Shown here in pieces: positions 19,133 through 27,498 of a stretch of DNA of 47,500 nt (within the stretch, counting starts at the first letter, position 1; the number at the start of each line of letters is the position of its first letter). The stretch comes from Geomonas subterranea (GTDB lineage: Bacteria > Desulfobacterota > Desulfuromonadia > Geobacterales > Geobacteraceae): positions 4,762,501-4,810,000 of the forward strand of contig NZ_CP077683.1 in NCBI RefSeq assembly GCF_019063845.1, given 5' to 3'. The translations under genes were made by a program, and so were the position numbers. Below the pieces are notes generated by a model. The model saw only the letters and a program-made list of their open reading frames with translations, did not search any database and was not told where the DNA came from.

Positions 19133-20593
19133 TCACCCCTTGATGTTCCCGATCGGCACCAGACGCGCCACCCGCTTGCTCAACCCGGCCAGCTCGGTCG
19201 CCTCCACCACCTCGTCGATGTTCTTGTAGGCGGCACCCGCCTCCTCTGCCAGCCCGCCGAAAGAGTCGGTGCGCACGTAGATCCCGCGCTGCTCCATCTC
19301 GCGCTGCAGCTTGTCGCCCCGGAATTTCTTTTTCGCCTCGTGGCGGCTCATGGTCCTGCCGCTGCCGTGCGCCGTGGTGTACCAGGCATCGGCGCCGGTC
19401 GCCATGCCGGCCAGCAGGTAGGAGCCGGTCTCCATGCTCCCACCGATGATCACGGGCTGTCCCGTCTTTTGGTAACACTCCGGAAGTCCCGGGAGCCCCG
19501 GGCCGAAGGCGCGGGTCGAACCTTTGCGGTGGACCAGCAGTTCCTTGCTGCTGCCGTTGACAAGGTGCTTTTCGAGCTTGGCGGTATTGTGGGCCACGTC
19601 GTACACCATGCGCAGGCCGAGATCGTCCGGCGAGGCGTGGAACACGTCGGAGAATACCTCGCGGATCCGGTGCAGGATGACCTGGCGGTTGGCAAAAGCC
19701 ATGTTGACGGCGCACTTCATGGCGCTGAAATAGGCCTGCCCCTCGGGGGAATGGAAGGGGGCGCAGGCGAGCTCGCGGTCCACGATCTTGATGCCGTACT
19801 TGCGTTCCATGACCGAGAGGAAGAGCTTCAGGTAGTCCGTGGCCACCTGGTGGCCGAACCCCCTGCTGCCGCAGTGGAACATGATCACCACCTGGTTGGG
19901 AACCGTGGTGAGGCCGAATGAGCCGGCGAGTTCCGGGTCCATGATGTTTTGCGGCTGCACCACCTGGATCTCGCAGTAATGGTTGCCGCTCCCGAGCGTG
20001 CCCAACTGGTTGTACCCGCGTTCCACCGCCTTGTCGCTGATATGTGTGGCGTCCGCCCCCGGAAAGCACCCTCCTTCCTCGGTCATCTCCAGGTCTTGCT
20101 GGTTGGCGAAGCCGTTTTTGAGGCACCAGCGCGAGCCCTGCTGCACCACGGAACGGAAATCGTCCCCCTTCATCTTGATAAAGCCGTGGCACCCGACGCC
20201 GGTGGGGATGCGGGCGAAAAGCCGGTCGACGAGCTGGTGCAGTTTGGGCTGGACCTGCTCGGCGGTCAGGCTGGTGAGCACGAGCCGCATCCCGCAGTTG
20301 ATGTCGAAGCCGATGCCCCCCGGGGAGATAACGCCGGAACGGGGATCCATGGCGGCTACCCCCCCGATGGGGAACCCGTATCCCCAGTGGCCGTCCGGCA
20401 TGCAGTAGGCGTAGCGCTGGATACCGGGAAGCGTGGCGACGTTGCTCACCTGCTCGAAAACGCCGGCGTCCATTTCTTTGACGAGCTTCTCGCTGGCGAC
20501 GATTCTGGCGGGAACCAGCATCCCTTCCTTGTAGCTTACCGGCAGTTCCCATATCGTGTCGCTGATCCGCTTCAGGGCAGCTGGTACGTTCAT
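19133..20593 (-). CDS. rtcB: RNA-splicing ligase RtcB
   Basis: 486 residues from ATG 20593, preceded by GGAGGTCCT; a longer reading from 20626 has no support. RtcB joins RNA 2',3'-cyclic phosphate (or 3'-phosphate) ends to 5'-OH ends, with Mn and GTP. Key motifs: CMPDGHWGYGFPIGG, GGIGFDINCGMR (metal-binding Cys100), GSGNHYCE, MFHCGSRGFGHQ and a late HGSGRTMSRHEA segment. The linked archease supports activity. No sigma-54 activator RtcR gene and no -24/-12 promoter were seen, so control probably differs from enteric rtcBA. Confidence 0.96.
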   Translation of the reverse strand: MNVPAALKRISDTIWELPVSYKEGMLVPARIVASEKLVKEMDAGVFEQVSNVATLPGIQRYAYCMPDGHWGYGFPIGGVAAMDPRSGVISPGGIGFDINCGMRLVLTSLTAEQVQPKLHQLVDRLFARIPTGVGCHGFIKMKGDDFRSVVQQGSRWCLKNGFANQQDLEMTEEGGCFPGADATHISDKAVERGYNQLGTLGSGNHYCEIQVVQPQNIMDPELAGSFGLTTVPNQVVIMFHCGSRGFGHQVATDYLKLFLSVMERKYGIKIVDRELACAPFHSPEGQAYFSAMKCAVNMAFANRQVILHRIREVFSDVFHASPDDLGLRMVYDVAHNTAKLEKHLVNGSSKELLVHRKGSTRAFGPGLPGLPECYQKTGQPVIIGGSMETGSYLLAGMATGADAWYTTAHGSGRTMSRHEAKKKFRGDKLQREMEQRGIYVRTDSFGGLAEEAGAAYKNIDEVVEATELAGLSKRVARLVPIGNIKG

Positions 20594-20728
20594 AGGACCT
20601 CCGTTTTTGGTCAGATGGCGCTGCACCCGGAGATGTTACCACAACCGGAGTTGCTTTGGCGGGGGATGGCCGTGCGGAGTCACGCCGGCCTCTGGACGAT
20701 GGCTTTCTGTGCCGGCACCGGTGGTGTC

Positions 20729-20738
20729 GGGGGGGGGG
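20729..20738. repeat. G10 homopolymer upstream of rtcB
   Basis: An uninterrupted run of ten G (ten C in the rtcB reading direction) lies about 135-145 bases upstream of the rtcB start, in the 177-base gap 20594-20770. No gene is seen in that gap. Confidence 0.9.
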
Positions 20739-20770
20739 CAGGCGGTGGTGGCCGTGTGGCAGGGCCGGCG

Positions 20771-20944
20771 TCAGACCGGGGTGTGCCTTACGCTGCAAGG
20801 GGCGGGTAGAACCGCATCCACCTCTTTCACCCAGTGCTCCGATCTGTCAAACCCGAGAATGCATCCGGTCGACAGCAGGTGATCCAGGAAATAGTCGTTG
20901 ATCACGTCGTAGCTAAAGTCGTCGTAGCAAACCAGCACTCCCAT
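20771..20944 (-). CDS. 57-residue hypothetical protein (resembles a Geobacter small-protein family)
   Basis: Start ATG 20944 behind GAGGAGA; the longer reading to 20989 lacks a site. The core VCYDDFSYDVINDYFLDHLLSTG followed by an ILGFDRSEHWVKE segment resembles short Geobacter proteins with a Y-D/N-x2-YD-x-V...L-D-x-L...F-x-R-S-x-x-W pattern, which I recall as the GSU3473 type. The role is unknown. A short C-terminal tail holds two Cys. It lies upstream of rtcB on the same strand, 177 bases away, so it may be a separate unit. Confidence 0.65.
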   Translation of the reverse strand: MGVLVCYDDFSYDVINDYFLDHLLSTGCILGFDRSEHWVKEVDAVLPAPCSVRHTPV

Positions 20945-21122
20945 TGTTGTCTCCTCGCGTTGCTGCCGTGAACTATGAAGATGCAACATCTATCGGATTT
21001 TTTGACGCGGGAATTAAATAAAGATTTACCTGCCACGCGGATCGCTGTTTCCGCAGGTCACCCTGATTCAGCGCGTACAGCACCGCACTGTCACAAACAT
21101 GGGTTGGCAGCGGCTCAAGTAG

Positions 21123-21152
21123 TTGACAAGGGTACGGGGTCCCCTGTATGCT
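21123..21152 (+). promoter_or_regulatory. sigma-70 promoter of the S1 protein gene
   Basis: TTGACA (21123-21128), 18-base spacer, TATGCT (21147-21152). The predicted leader is about 40 bases. The -35 element is a perfect match to consensus. Confidence 0.6.
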
Positions 21153-21198
21153 CCATGAGTGCTAAAGCGCGCGACAATTACGTTGAAGAGGTACTTAA

Positions 21199-22401
21199 AT
21201 GGATAACGATCACAGGGAAGAGATGGAAACCGAAGAGGAGAGCTTTGCCGATCTGTTCGAGCGGAGCCAGAAGGATGCCGGCCGCCTGGAGCCGGGTGCC
21301 AAGGTCGAGGCGACGGTACTGCAGATCGCCAAGGACTGGATCTTTCTGGATACCGGCCGTAAAGGCGAAGGGGTCCTCGATATCAAGGAACTCCTTGACG
21401 CCGAGGGCAACGTGAGCGTCAAGGTCGGTGACAAGGTCGCCGCCTGGTTCGTCTCTTCGCGCAACAACGAGATGCGTTTCACCACCAATGTAGGGGGCGG
21501 CGGCAGCCACTCCGCCGGCAACGCGCAGCTCGAGGAGGCTTACGCCGCCGGTATCCCGGTTCAGGGCGTGGTCGAAAAGGAAGTGAAGGGTGGTTTCGAG
21601 GTGAAGGTCGCCGGTTCCCGCGCCTTCTGCCCGTTCTCCCAGATCGCCCTGAGAAGGGTTGAGGACACCGCGGCCCTGTTGGGCAAGCAGATGTCCTTCA
21701 AGATCACCGAGTACTCCGAGAGGGGGCGCAACATCGTTATCTCCCACCGGGCGCTGCTCGAGGAGGAACAGCAGCAGCAGAAGGACGCGCTGAAGGAAAC
21801 CCTCAAGGTGGGCGACCGCGTGACCGGGACGGTGACGTCGCTGCGCGACTTCGGCGCCTTCGTGTCCATCGGCGCCGTCGAGGGGCTCCTGCCGGTTTCC
21901 GAGGTGGCCTGGGCGCGCGTGAATCACGTCAGCGAGGTCCTTTCCGCCGGTCAGGAAGTTGAGGTGGTGGTGAAGGCGATCGACTGGGAGAAGAACCGCA
22001 TCTCCTTCTCCTTGAAGGATACCCTGGCAGATCCCTGGGAAGAGGCCGCGAGCGCCTTCCCTGAAGGGTCCTACCAGAACGGCAAGGTGGCAAGGCTCAC
22101 CCCGTTTGGCGCCTTTGTGACCCTGGCCAGCGGCGTGGACGGCCTGATCCACATCTCCAAGCTGGGGGCTGGCAAGAGGATTCAGCATCCGAAGGAGGTC
22201 CTCTCCGAAGGGCAGGAGGTTGAGGTCAAGGTCGAGTCGGTGGACCGTGAGGCGAAGAAAATTTCCCTCGCACTCGCTTCGGTCAGCCGTGCAGCCGAGG
22301 AGCAGGCGCAGAGCATGGACGCGTACAAGAAGACCGTCTCCGAGGCTCCGAAAGGGATGGGCACACTCGGCGACCTGCTCAAGGCGAAGCTGAAGGGGTA
22401 G
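21199..22401 (+). CDS. S1 RNA-binding domain protein, four repeats (RpsA-like)
   Basis: 400 residues. Four S1 domains at about 30-100, 115-185, 200-270 and 285-357; the third and fourth carry the strong pattern GxVTSLRDFGAFVSIG..EGLLPVSEV and GKVARLTPFGAFVTLASGVDGLIHISKL. The N-terminus is acidic. Canonical proteobacterial ribosomal S1 has six domains and sits in a cmk-linked operon, so this is more likely a second, shorter S1-like protein with a role in translation or RNA turnover. The cytoplasmic location is clear. DUF3820 follows after 3 bases. Confidence 0.85.
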   Translation: MDNDHREEMETEEESFADLFERSQKDAGRLEPGAKVEATVLQIAKDWIFLDTGRKGEGVLDIKELLDAEGNVSVKVGDKVAAWFVSSRNNEMRFTTNVGGGGSHSAGNAQLEEAYAAGIPVQGVVEKEVKGGFEVKVAGSRAFCPFSQIALRRVEDTAALLGKQMSFKITEYSERGRNIVISHRALLEEEQQQQKDALKETLKVGDRVTGTVTSLRDFGAFVSIGAVEGLLPVSEVAWARVNHVSEVLSAGQEVEVVVKAIDWEKNRISFSLKDTLADPWEEAASAFPEGSYQNGKVARLTPFGAFVTLASGVDGLIHISKLGAGKRIQHPKEVLSEGQEVEVKVESVDREAKKISLALASVSRAAEEQAQSMDAYKKTVSEAPKGMGTLGDLLKAKLKG

Positions 22402-22404
22402 CCG

Positions 22405-22632
22405 TTGGAGGATCTTTTCCCCGACCCCGCCCAACTGCTGAAGCTGGCCCGCACCCGGATGCCCTATGGGAAATATGCGGGATCACTGCTGGTGGACCTG
22501 CCCGAGCCGTACCTGGTCTGGATGCGGCAGAAGGGTTTCCCCGAAGGTGAGCTGGGGGCCATGCTCGAGTGTATGTACGAAGTGAAGGCCAATGGCCTGG
22601 AGTACCTGTTCGATCCGCTGCGCCGCGGCTGA
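22405..22632 (+). CDS. DUF3820 family protein
   Basis: 75 residues. TTG start at 22405, with AAGGGGT at the end of the S1 gene as ribosome-binding site, so the pair is coupled. The core MPYGKYAGSLLVDLPEPYLVW, then KGFPEGELG, is the characteristic DUF3820 pattern. The family is small, cytoplasmic and of unproven function. The C-terminus ends soon after the conserved NGLEYLFDPL segment. Confidence 0.85.
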   Translation: MEDLFPDPAQLLKLARTRMPYGKYAGSLLVDLPEPYLVWMRQKGFPEGELGAMLECMYEVKANGLEYLFDPLRRG

Positions 22633-22645
22633 ACGCTCTCCATCC

Positions 22646-22686
22646 AAAAAAAAAGCCCCTCTTGCCGTAAGGCAAGGGGGGCTTTC
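22646..22686 (-). terminator. intrinsic terminator, strongest for the minus strand
   Basis: AGCCCCTCTTGCC pairs with GGCAAGGGGGGCT around a GTAA loop. The nine-A run at 22646-22654 is a T run when read on the minus strand, so it ends the zinc-ribbon gene at 22706. On the plus strand only TTT follows. Confidence 0.88.
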
Positions 22687-22705
22687 GATTTCCGGCCCGG
22701 CAGGG

Positions 22706-23200
22706 TCAGCGGCTCCACTCCACCCGGACCATGTGTTGGTCGTGGCTCCACTTGTAGTGCAACTCTCCGCGCTGCGACTTGTATAGCTCCCGCCCGATTT
22801 TCTGGGCCAGCTTGTCCTCGGTCGTAGTGACGACGATGCCGCCATTCTCCTCCTTGATCTCCATGATCCGTCCCAGTGGGTTTTTCTCCCTGTGCTTCGT
22901 CTCCTGCTGTCTCACCATGTTCAGGATCTCTTCCCTGTGTAGGGACAGGTACGGGCCCGAGAGGGTGACGACGCCGGCGGGGTCTTCGCCCACGATGCGC
23001 TGACAGGCAGGGCAGAGGATCTCGCCGCTTGACGCGCCAGACGGGCCGCTTTCGATCTGCCAGCGCTTGTTGCGGTAGACGATGCCGCACCCCTTGCAGA
23101 CGGTTCCTTCCGAAAGCCCTCGCTTGGGCATGTAAGGCTCGAGGCTTCGGGCCGCCATTTGCCCTTTCTCTTCCATGGTTATTCTCGATCCGCGTGGCAT
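22706..23200 (-). CDS. double zinc-ribbon protein (BCAM0308/NMD3-like)
   Basis: 164 residues from ATG 23200, preceded by GGAGGT. Two CxxC pairs, Cys35-x2-Cys38 (CKGCGIVYRNKRW) and Cys63-x2-Cys66 (CPACQRI), form a zinc-ribbon-like module. The rest is an alpha/beta domain ending in a segment YKSQRGELHYKWSHDQHMVRVEW. I recall a family of this size and motif named after BCAM0308 with a link to the NMD3 N-terminus. The function is not established. It is transcribed alone and converges on the DUF3820 gene. Confidence 0.65.
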   Translation of the reverse strand: MPRGSRITMEEKGQMAARSLEPYMPKRGLSEGTVCKGCGIVYRNKRWQIESGPSGASSGEILCPACQRIVGEDPAGVVTLSGPYLSLHREEILNMVRQQETKHREKNPLGRIMEIKEENGGIVVTTTEDKLAQKIGRELYKSQRGELHYKWSHDQHMVRVEWSR

Positions 23201-23489
23201 GGCTACCTCCGTTCATTGGATTCGTAGGGATTAGCCCCGGCTAAGTATAGCACCGCAGGTCCGCCCTGCATGGAGGGGCTCGAGTCGAAGGTCGCAAGGA
23301 TGCGGAACAGGAACATGGAGGAGGCAAGGGAGAATGGGGCGGAATGGATGAAAGGGGCGGAAGGGGAGGGTGGGGACGGCTTGAGAGGGAAGCTGTAAGG
23401 AAACCGGGCGCAGAGCAGATCGAGCAGATCGCCGCAGCGGCCGCCCAAGCCGACAAGGCATGTCGACGCCACGCCTGTCCTGCACGTGA

Positions 23490-23522
23490 AAAAGGCCCGA
23501 ATGCTGACGCACCGGGCCTTTC
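23490..23522. terminator. terminator-like hairpin
   Basis: AAAGGCCCG (23491-23499) and CGGGCCTTT (23513-23521) form a 9-pair stem with an A run on the left and a short T run on the right. No gene clearly ends here, so its parent transcript is unknown. Confidence 0.55.
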
Positions 23523-23531
23523 CTGGAAAAT

Positions 23532-23730
23532 GTAACTGGCGCTTAAATCATGAGATCCTTTACCCCTATCCGACGGTGGAAGCTTTTTCCAACGGACGTA
23601 GAGACATGCTCCGGCGGGACCATGTCACCCGTATCTCGCGGTTTCTTCCCCTTTTTGAAGCGGTTGTTACGCGCATGACGGATGAGATTATTATAGGCCA
23701 ATCGGCTTGATCTCCTTAAGCGCCAGCTAC
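23532..23730. repeat. 199-base element with 15-base inverted ends, possible MITE or IS relic
   Basis: Left end GTAACTGGCGCTTAA (23532-23546) and right end TTAAGCGCCAGCTAC (23716-23730) are inverted copies with 14 of 15 matches; further inside, GAGATC is also shared in inverted form. No target-site duplication is visible (flanks TGGAAAAT and TAGCTCCA differ). The interior encodes nothing recognisable. Confidence 0.5.
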
Positions 23731-23776
23731 TAGCTCCAGAGTGCCGTAAAGATTTATGTGAGACCACGCTCTTTTG

Positions 23777-23803
23777 TAAAGCATTTCCCCGGAAAACGCT
23801 TTA
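23777..23803. promoter_or_regulatory. imperfect 27-base palindrome in the AT-richer gap
   Basis: TAAAGC-A-TTTCC-CC-GGAAA-AC-GCTTTA. It could be a repressor site or a small hairpin; no neighbouring promoter settles which. Confidence 0.35.
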
Positions 23804-24145
23804 GGCAGTTCTATAGAAGTATCTGGACCTGCACACCACGTCTGAAACCTGGGAAATTTTAAGTGTGGAATAATCAGGGTACCTCACGCCACCTTTACCT
23901 GTACCCCAGAGCTGTTTTCAAAGAACAACTCTCTGCTACGATTTAAGTGTACGCCCGCGCCGCATAAGAGTCAACAGGTTGAATGGGCGATGTTTTAGTT
24001 GGCTGTATTGGAATCGTTTAAGAGTGTCGTGCGGGCGCTGCTACTGTGCTGACTGCCTTGGAAGTGGATATTTAGCGCTGCGGCGCCTGAGCTGATCCTT
24101 GTAGTGGGGAGGGGCCGTGGTAGCATTGAGGCTTTCGGAGGAGCC

Positions 24146-24811
24146 ATGAACACAGATGGAGAATGGGAACTAGCCGCGAGGAAGGAGCGGATGCTGAACC
24201 AGCACCTTATGGGGCGGGGGATCCGGGACCTGGCGGTGTTGAGGGCGATGGGCGAGGTGCCCAGGGAATCCTTTCTCCCTGCCGGGATGGAGTTCCTGGC
24301 CTACGAGGACGGTCCGCTCCCGATCCAGGAAGGGCAGACCATCTCCCAGCCCTACATCGTCGCCTATATGATCGAGGCGCTTGAATTGCAGGGGACGGAA
24401 AAGGTGCTGGAGATCGGCACCGGCTCCGGGTACGCGGCAGCGGTCTTGAGCCTCTGCGCGGCAGAAATCTTCACGGTGGAGCGGATCCCGGCGCTGGCGC
24501 ATCAGGCCACGGAGCGGTTGCGCGACCTGGGCTTCCGCAACGTTACGGTGCATCTTGGCGACGGCACCCTTGGGTGGCGGGAACACGCCCCGTACGATGC
24601 CATCGTGGTCACCGCCGGGGCGCCCGGCGTACCGGAAGAGCTTGAGCGGCAATTGGCGCCGGGAGGGAGACTGGTGATTCCGGTTGGGCCGACGCCGCAT
24701 CTGCAGGACCTGGTGCGGGTGCGGCGTGACTGGCGCGGGGAGTTGCGTCGCGAGACCCTGTGCGCCGTCCGTTTTGTGCCGCTGATCGGCGCGCAGGGGT
24801 GGGAGGACTAG
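24146..24811 (+). CDS. pcm: protein-L-isoaspartate O-methyltransferase
   Basis: 221 residues from ATG 24146, preceded by GGAGGAG; a reading from 24104 only adds a glycine-rich stretch. It repairs isoaspartyl residues in aged proteins using S-adenosylmethionine. Motifs: PRESFLP, the IQEGQTISQPYIVAYMIEAL substrate segment, the SAM-binding LEIGTGSGYAAAVL, and the GDGTLGW and VVTAGAP strands. Its stop codon interlocks with that of the convergent pseudouridine synthase gene (shared CTAG). Confidence 0.95.
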   Translation: MNTDGEWELAARKERMLNQHLMGRGIRDLAVLRAMGEVPRESFLPAGMEFLAYEDGPLPIQEGQTISQPYIVAYMIEALELQGTEKVLEIGTGSGYAAAVLSLCAAEIFTVERIPALAHQATERLRDLGFRNVTVHLGDGTLGWREHAPYDAIVVTAGAPGVPEELERQLAPGGRLVIPVGPTPHLQDLVRVRRDWRGELRRETLCAVRFVPLIGAQGWED

Positions 24812-25719
24812 GAAAGGGCCAGGGTCTCGGCGGCCGGGACTTCGTTGAGCGTCGCGAGGAAGGTCTCGTCGCTTACAGCGCCGCAGCGCGTGGCAAGCCG
24901 CAGCAATTGATCCGGTAACGGCGCCGGGATATCGATCTCTTCCCCCGTTGCCGGGTGTACCAGGGTGGTCCGGAAAGAGTGCAGCGCGTGGCCGGTGAAG
25001 CCGGAGAGATTCCTGCCGCCGTAGCGTTTGTCACCCAGGATCGGATGCCCGATCATCCTGAAGTGCTGCCTGATCTGGTGCATCCGGCCGGTGAGCGGAT
25101 AGACGGCCAGCAGCGATACGCCGCCCCCCTGGAAGATCCTCACGTAGCTGGTCTGCGATTCCTTGCCGTCGAGTGCGGCATCGATGGTTCCCTGCTTCTG
25201 CAGTTTCCCCTCCACCATGGCGAGGTAGAGCTTGCCGAGCCCTTCCTCCTGCACCATCTTCCCGAACATACCCGCTGCAACCGCGCTCTTGGCCAGGATG
25301 ATGGCCCCCGAAGTTCCCTTGTCCAACCGGTTCACCGGACGCACCCTGCCGACGCCGTCGCGCTTTTTAAGAAGTGTCTCGGCCAGGTCGACCAGGGTGA
25401 TCTCTTCGGGGTCCTCGGTGCGGTGCACGGCGAGGCCCGCAGGCTTGTTCAGGCAGATGATCCAGCTGTCCTCGAACAGGATGTCGAGCTCCGGGGTGAG
25501 CCGGGCGAGGAACGCCGCGGTCTTGGCGCTTTCCTTTAGCGTCACCTGGTCGGCGTAACGCAGCAGGTCCTCTGGTTCGGCGGGAGCGCCGTTCACCTTG
25601 ATATGTCCCGAGTTGATCAGCTTTTTGAGGTAGGAGAACTGCGCGCTGGGTAGGAGGTTGCGCATGAAACTGTCCACGCGCCGCAGGTGGTCTTGTGCCG
25701 TTATCTGGTAGGTTAACAT
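24808..25719 (-). CDS. RluA-family pseudouridine synthase (RluC-like)
   Basis: 303 residues from ATG 25719; an extended reading to 25908 runs through the repeat element and is spurious. An S4 RNA-binding domain (about 12-65; FSYLKKLINSGHIKVNGAPAEP) precedes the synthase domain with catalytic Asp133 in NRLDKGTSG. The later motifs GRMHQIRQHF and GHPILGDKRYGG are intact. By layout it resembles RluC/RluD, which modify 23S rRNA, but the target cannot be assigned from sequence. It overlaps pcm by 4 bases at the 3' ends. Confidence 0.92.
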   Translation of the reverse strand: MLTYQITAQDHLRRVDSFMRNLLPSAQFSYLKKLINSGHIKVNGAPAEPEDLLRYADQVTLKESAKTAAFLARLTPELDILFEDSWIICLNKPAGLAVHRTEDPEEITLVDLAETLLKKRDGVGRVRPVNRLDKGTSGAIILAKSAVAAGMFGKMVQEEGLGKLYLAMVEGKLQKQGTIDAALDGKESQTSYVRIFQGGGVSLLAVYPLTGRMHQIRQHFRMIGHPILGDKRYGGRNLSGFTGHALHSFRTTLVHPATGEEIDIPAPLPDQLLRLATRCGAVSDETFLATLNEVPAAETLALS

Positions 25720-25781
25720 GGGTCGGAGTATACCTTCATGAGGAAGAAGGCGCAAGGGAATCCGCCGGCAAGTACCGGCCC

Positions 25782-25890
25782 CCTCCGGGAGAGGGTGACC
25801 GAAGGCCGGGTGAGGGATCTCGCAACGGCCATGAATGTCATTTCTTTGCGCTACCCTCACCCCTGCCCCTCTCCCAAAGGGCGAGGGGAA
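25782..25890. repeat. pair of inverted REP-like elements
   Basis: Left copy about 25782-25826 (CCCCCTCCGGGAGAGGG..., then GGGTGAGGG and a CGCAA end). The right copy, about 25845-25890, is the same element inverted: read on the minus strand it runs CCCCTCGCCCTTTGGGAGAGGG, GGGGTGAGGG, then AGCGCAA. Two head-to-head copies form a BIME-like unit between the pseudouridine synthase start and the enolase terminator. Confidence 0.7.
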
Positions 25891-25894
25891 TGAC

Positions 25895-25926
25895 AAAAAA
25901 GGGCGCACCCGGTTAAGGTGCGCCCC
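25895..25926 (-). terminator. intrinsic terminator after enolase
   Basis: On the minus strand, GGGGCGCACC pairs with GGGTGCGCCC around a short loop and is followed by six T (the A run at 25895-25900). It lies about 35 bases beyond the eno stop codon. Confidence 0.88.
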
Positions 25927-25958
25927 TGGTACATGAGCGGGCGAATGCTTATTTGCCC

Positions 25959-27275
<1,317 letters not shown>

Positions 27276-27281
27276 TTATGA

Positions 27282-27299
27282 ACGGGCAGCACCGCCCGT
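27282..27299 (-). repeat. stem-loop in the eno leader
   Basis: ACGGGC and GCCCGT form a 6-pair GC stem about 35 bases upstream of the eno start. It could affect eno translation or be the remnant of a terminator. I see no riboswitch-like structure. Confidence 0.4.
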
Positions 27300-27409
27300 C
27301 TTAATGGAGCCTTCGTTATATAACATATCTGCCCCCAAAGGGAAGCAGGTTTTGTAAATTTTTGCTAACATGGCGAAGCGACAGCGGTTCCCAACGTATT
27401 TGGTTTAGA

Positions 27410-27439
27410 TTGACAGTAATGAAATAAACGGGATATATT
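27410..27439 (+). promoter_or_regulatory. sigma-70 promoter of the pgpH-prfB operon
   Basis: TTGACA (27410-27415), 18-base spacer, TATATT (27434-27439). The -35 hexamer is perfect and the predicted leader is about 50 bases. It lies in the 240-base divergent gap with eno. Confidence 0.65.
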
Positions 27440-27498
27440 GTCCCCTTGCTGCTATTCTCGCAGTCTCTGTCCTTACGACACGGGAACCATTGAAGATA

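Larger units (their letters stand above)
23201..24145. other. gene-poor region
   Basis: About 945 bases without a gene I can support. The left part (about 23280-23400) is strongly purine-biased on the plus strand (G/A-rich, GGGGCGGAA-like). The middle holds a terminator-like hairpin and a 199-base element with inverted ends. The right part (about 23740-24060) is visibly AT-richer than the surrounding genes and contains a 27-base palindrome. Short ORFs here are low-complexity or lack a ribosome-binding site. Confidence 0.6.

Noticed and set aside
18584..19921. A 445-codon plus-strand ORF across archease and rtcB
   Set aside because: Both strands cannot be right; the minus strand encodes two recognisable proteins with full motifs, and the plus frame has a His/Val-rich shadow composition.
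21178..22434. Long ORF opposite the S1 gene
   Set aside because: The S1 repeats on the plus strand are clear; the minus frame has shadow composition.
23344..23710. Two short ORFs in the gene-poor gap
   Set aside because: Low-complexity or repeat-derived, without ribosome-binding sites or recognisable domains.
25720..25908. N-terminal extension of the pseudouridine synthase
   Set aside because: It is translated from the REP-like repeat and precedes the conserved S4 start.
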